This document shows positions 6,806 through 7,677 of a stretch of 7,677 nt of DNA, in pieces (the stretch's first letter is position 1; every line of letters starts with the position of its first letter). The stretch is taken from assembly GCA_003482405.1 (NCBI GenBank), contig DMZB01000313.1, forward strand, positions 1 through 7,677, given 5' to 3'. A program made the translations under genes and the position numbers. Under the pieces are notes generated by a model. That model ran no database searches, had not been told where the DNA came from, and worked only from the letters and a program-made list of their open reading frames with translations. This DNA comes from Lactobacillus sp. GTDB taxonomy: Bacteria; Bacillota; Bacilli; Lactobacillales; Lactobacillaceae.

Positions 6806-6932
6806 TTTCACTTCACCTGCCCAACTTTTTTTCTTGGTGACTAACTTTTCTAATAATCTGTGATTTCTAATTTCATATTACAATATACTCGTCAAAAAGT
6901 TTGTGATTGTCAACACAATATAAGGAGTGTTC
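6806..6932. promoter_or_regulatory. Divergent control region between LysR gene and NmrA-like gene
   Basis: This 127-bp AT-rich region must hold both promoters. For the plus-strand gene, TACAAT (6879-6884) or TATACT (6884-6889) are good -10 candidates without a convincing -35, which fits activator dependence. For the LysR gene, TTGACA is present on the minus strand (6913-6908) but lacks a well-placed -10. Possible LysR sites are ATATT-ac-AATAT (6875-6886), ATTGT-caac-ACAAT (6907-6920), and direct TGTGATT repeats at 6859 and 6902, 43 bp apart. Short AT-rich repeats occur easily by chance, so the assignments are tentative. Confidence 0.4.
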
Positions 6933-7677
6933 ATGATGAAAAAAATTATTGTAACTGGCGTAGATGGAAACTTTGGTGGCACTGTCGCGCGTTTTATATT
7001 AAATTTGGTGCCTAAGGAGCGCTTACTTTTCACTGCTCCTAGAAAAGAATCTCTGTCTACATTTGAAGAACAGGGTATTGCCACAGATGTTGTGAATTTC
7101 AGCGATCCAGAAAATGTCGTTTCAGTATTTAAGAATGCAGACAAAGTTCTATTGATATCTATGCCATTTGTTGGCGAGAAGAGACGTGCTGCACATAAGA
7201 ACGTGATTGACGCTTGTGTAAAAGCAAATGTCGGCCAAGTTGTCTATACCTCACTCGTAAATGCTAGTGATCCAACTAACCCAAGTTTGGAAAAAGTAGA
7301 TCACGCTTGGACAGAATCATACGTAGAAAATACCAGCTTAGACTACATTTTCTTACGGAATTCACAATATGCAGAAGCAATGATTACAAATTACTTTGCT
7401 ATGCAGGATGCAGGCGTGGTCGCTAACAATCAGAGTGATGGTAAAATGGCGTATATTTCTCGACAAGATTGCGCATTAGCAGCCGCCTTCGCACTCGCTA
7501 ATCCGTACTTACATCGAGAGATTCTTAACATTAATGGTCCAGAACTTCTAACAATGGCACAATTTGTTGAAATTGGAAACCAAGTTACGGGAAATAGCAT
7601 TAAATATCAATCCGTAACTGACGAAGAAGATTATAAAATTTTTGACCAGATGGAAGTTCCGCGAACAACAGATGGCG
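6933..7677 (+). CDS. NmrA-like NAD(P)-binding oxidoreductase, quinone reductase 2 type (cut by right edge)
   Basis: About 248 residues are visible of a protein usually around 280-300. It is an atypical short-chain dehydrogenase fold: the N-terminal Rossmann motif reads KKIIVTGVDGNFGGTVA with the glycine-rich loop at 9-16. AAHKNVIDACVKANVGQVVYTS (about 90-111) is the fourth helix and the strand with the TS end typical of NmrA/QorB-like proteins, and FLRNSQYAEAM (about 146-156) and ISRQDCALAAAFAL (about 179-192) match family landmarks. Related proteins reduce quinones with NADPH or act as NADP-binding sensors; which applies here is not decided. AAGGAG at 6922-6927 precedes two adjacent ATGs (6933, 6936), either of which could be used. 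It is divergent from the LysR gene and probably controlled by it. The frame is open to the edge, so the C terminus is simply not in view. Confidence 0.87.
   Translation, partial: MMKKIIVTGVDGNFGGTVARFILNLVPKERLLFTAPRKESLSTFEEQGIATDVVNFSDPENVVSVFKNADKVLLISMPFVGEKRRAAHKNVIDACVKANVGQVVYTSLVNASDPTNPSLEKVDHAWTESYVENTSLDYIFLRNSQYAEAMITNYFAMQDAGVVANNQSDGKMAYISRQDCALAAAFALANPYLHREILNINGPELLTMAQFVEIGNQVTGNSIKYQSVTDEEDYKIFDQMEVPRTTDG

Noticed and set aside
6878..7144. Minus-strand open frame of 88 codons
   Set aside because: It lies antisense to the clear Rossmann-fold gene that starts at 6933 and to its ribosome site; its translation resembles nothing known.
1..7677. CRISPR array, insertion sequence, tRNA or phage genes
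   Set aside because: I saw no regularly spaced repeats, transposase-like frames with terminal repeats, or tRNA cloverleaf sequences.

Overview
The window looks like chromosome of a Gram-positive, low-to-moderate-GC bacterium, most likely a member of the Lactobacillaceae. The reasons are the pyrB-pyrC-carA-carB gene order, strong AGGAGG-type ribosome sites, a PyrR-type RNA attenuator in front of pyrB, and protein motifs of the lactobacillus/streptococcus kind. The species cannot be named from the sequence alone.

The left half (1-4166, all minus strand) is the head of a de novo pyrimidine operon. It reads promoter, attenuator leader, pyrB (aspartate carbamoyltransferase), pyrC (dihydroorotase), carA and carB (small and large subunits of carbamoyl-phosphate synthase); carB runs off the left edge. 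Every gene junction overlaps: 17 nt for pyrB/pyrC, and 8 nt of the form ATGnnTAA for pyrC/carA and carA/carB. The four proteins make carbamoyl phosphate and convert it through carbamoyl aspartate to dihydroorotate. The roughly 210-nt leader can fold as a PyrR binding loop, a spacer hairpin and a near-perfect intrinsic terminator. A long-range pairing between the binding loop and the 5' arm of the terminator forms the competing antiterminator. No pyrR gene lies next to pyrB, so the regulator would have to act from elsewhere.

The right half (4384-7677) holds two regulator/oxidoreductase modules. In the first, a flavodoxin-fold NAD(P)H:quinone-type oxidoreductase (minus) is divergent from a MerR-family regulator with a GyrI-like effector domain (plus). 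A 21-nt near-perfect dyad lies between them, directly beside a TTGACT -35 element. In the second, a LysR-family regulator (minus) is divergent from an NmrA-like NAD(P)-binding quinone-reductase-type protein (plus, cut by the right edge), across an AT-rich intergenic region with several small dyads. The MerR and LysR genes converge and their stop codons overlap by 4 bp. Both modules look suited to sensing and reducing electrophiles or quinones, but their inducers are unknown. The second module is visibly more AT-rich than the pyr genes.

There are no tRNA or rRNA genes, insertion sequences, CRISPR arrays or phage genes that I can see. The most interesting content is the attenuator with a shortened PyrR loop, and the paired redox modules with their predicted operators.
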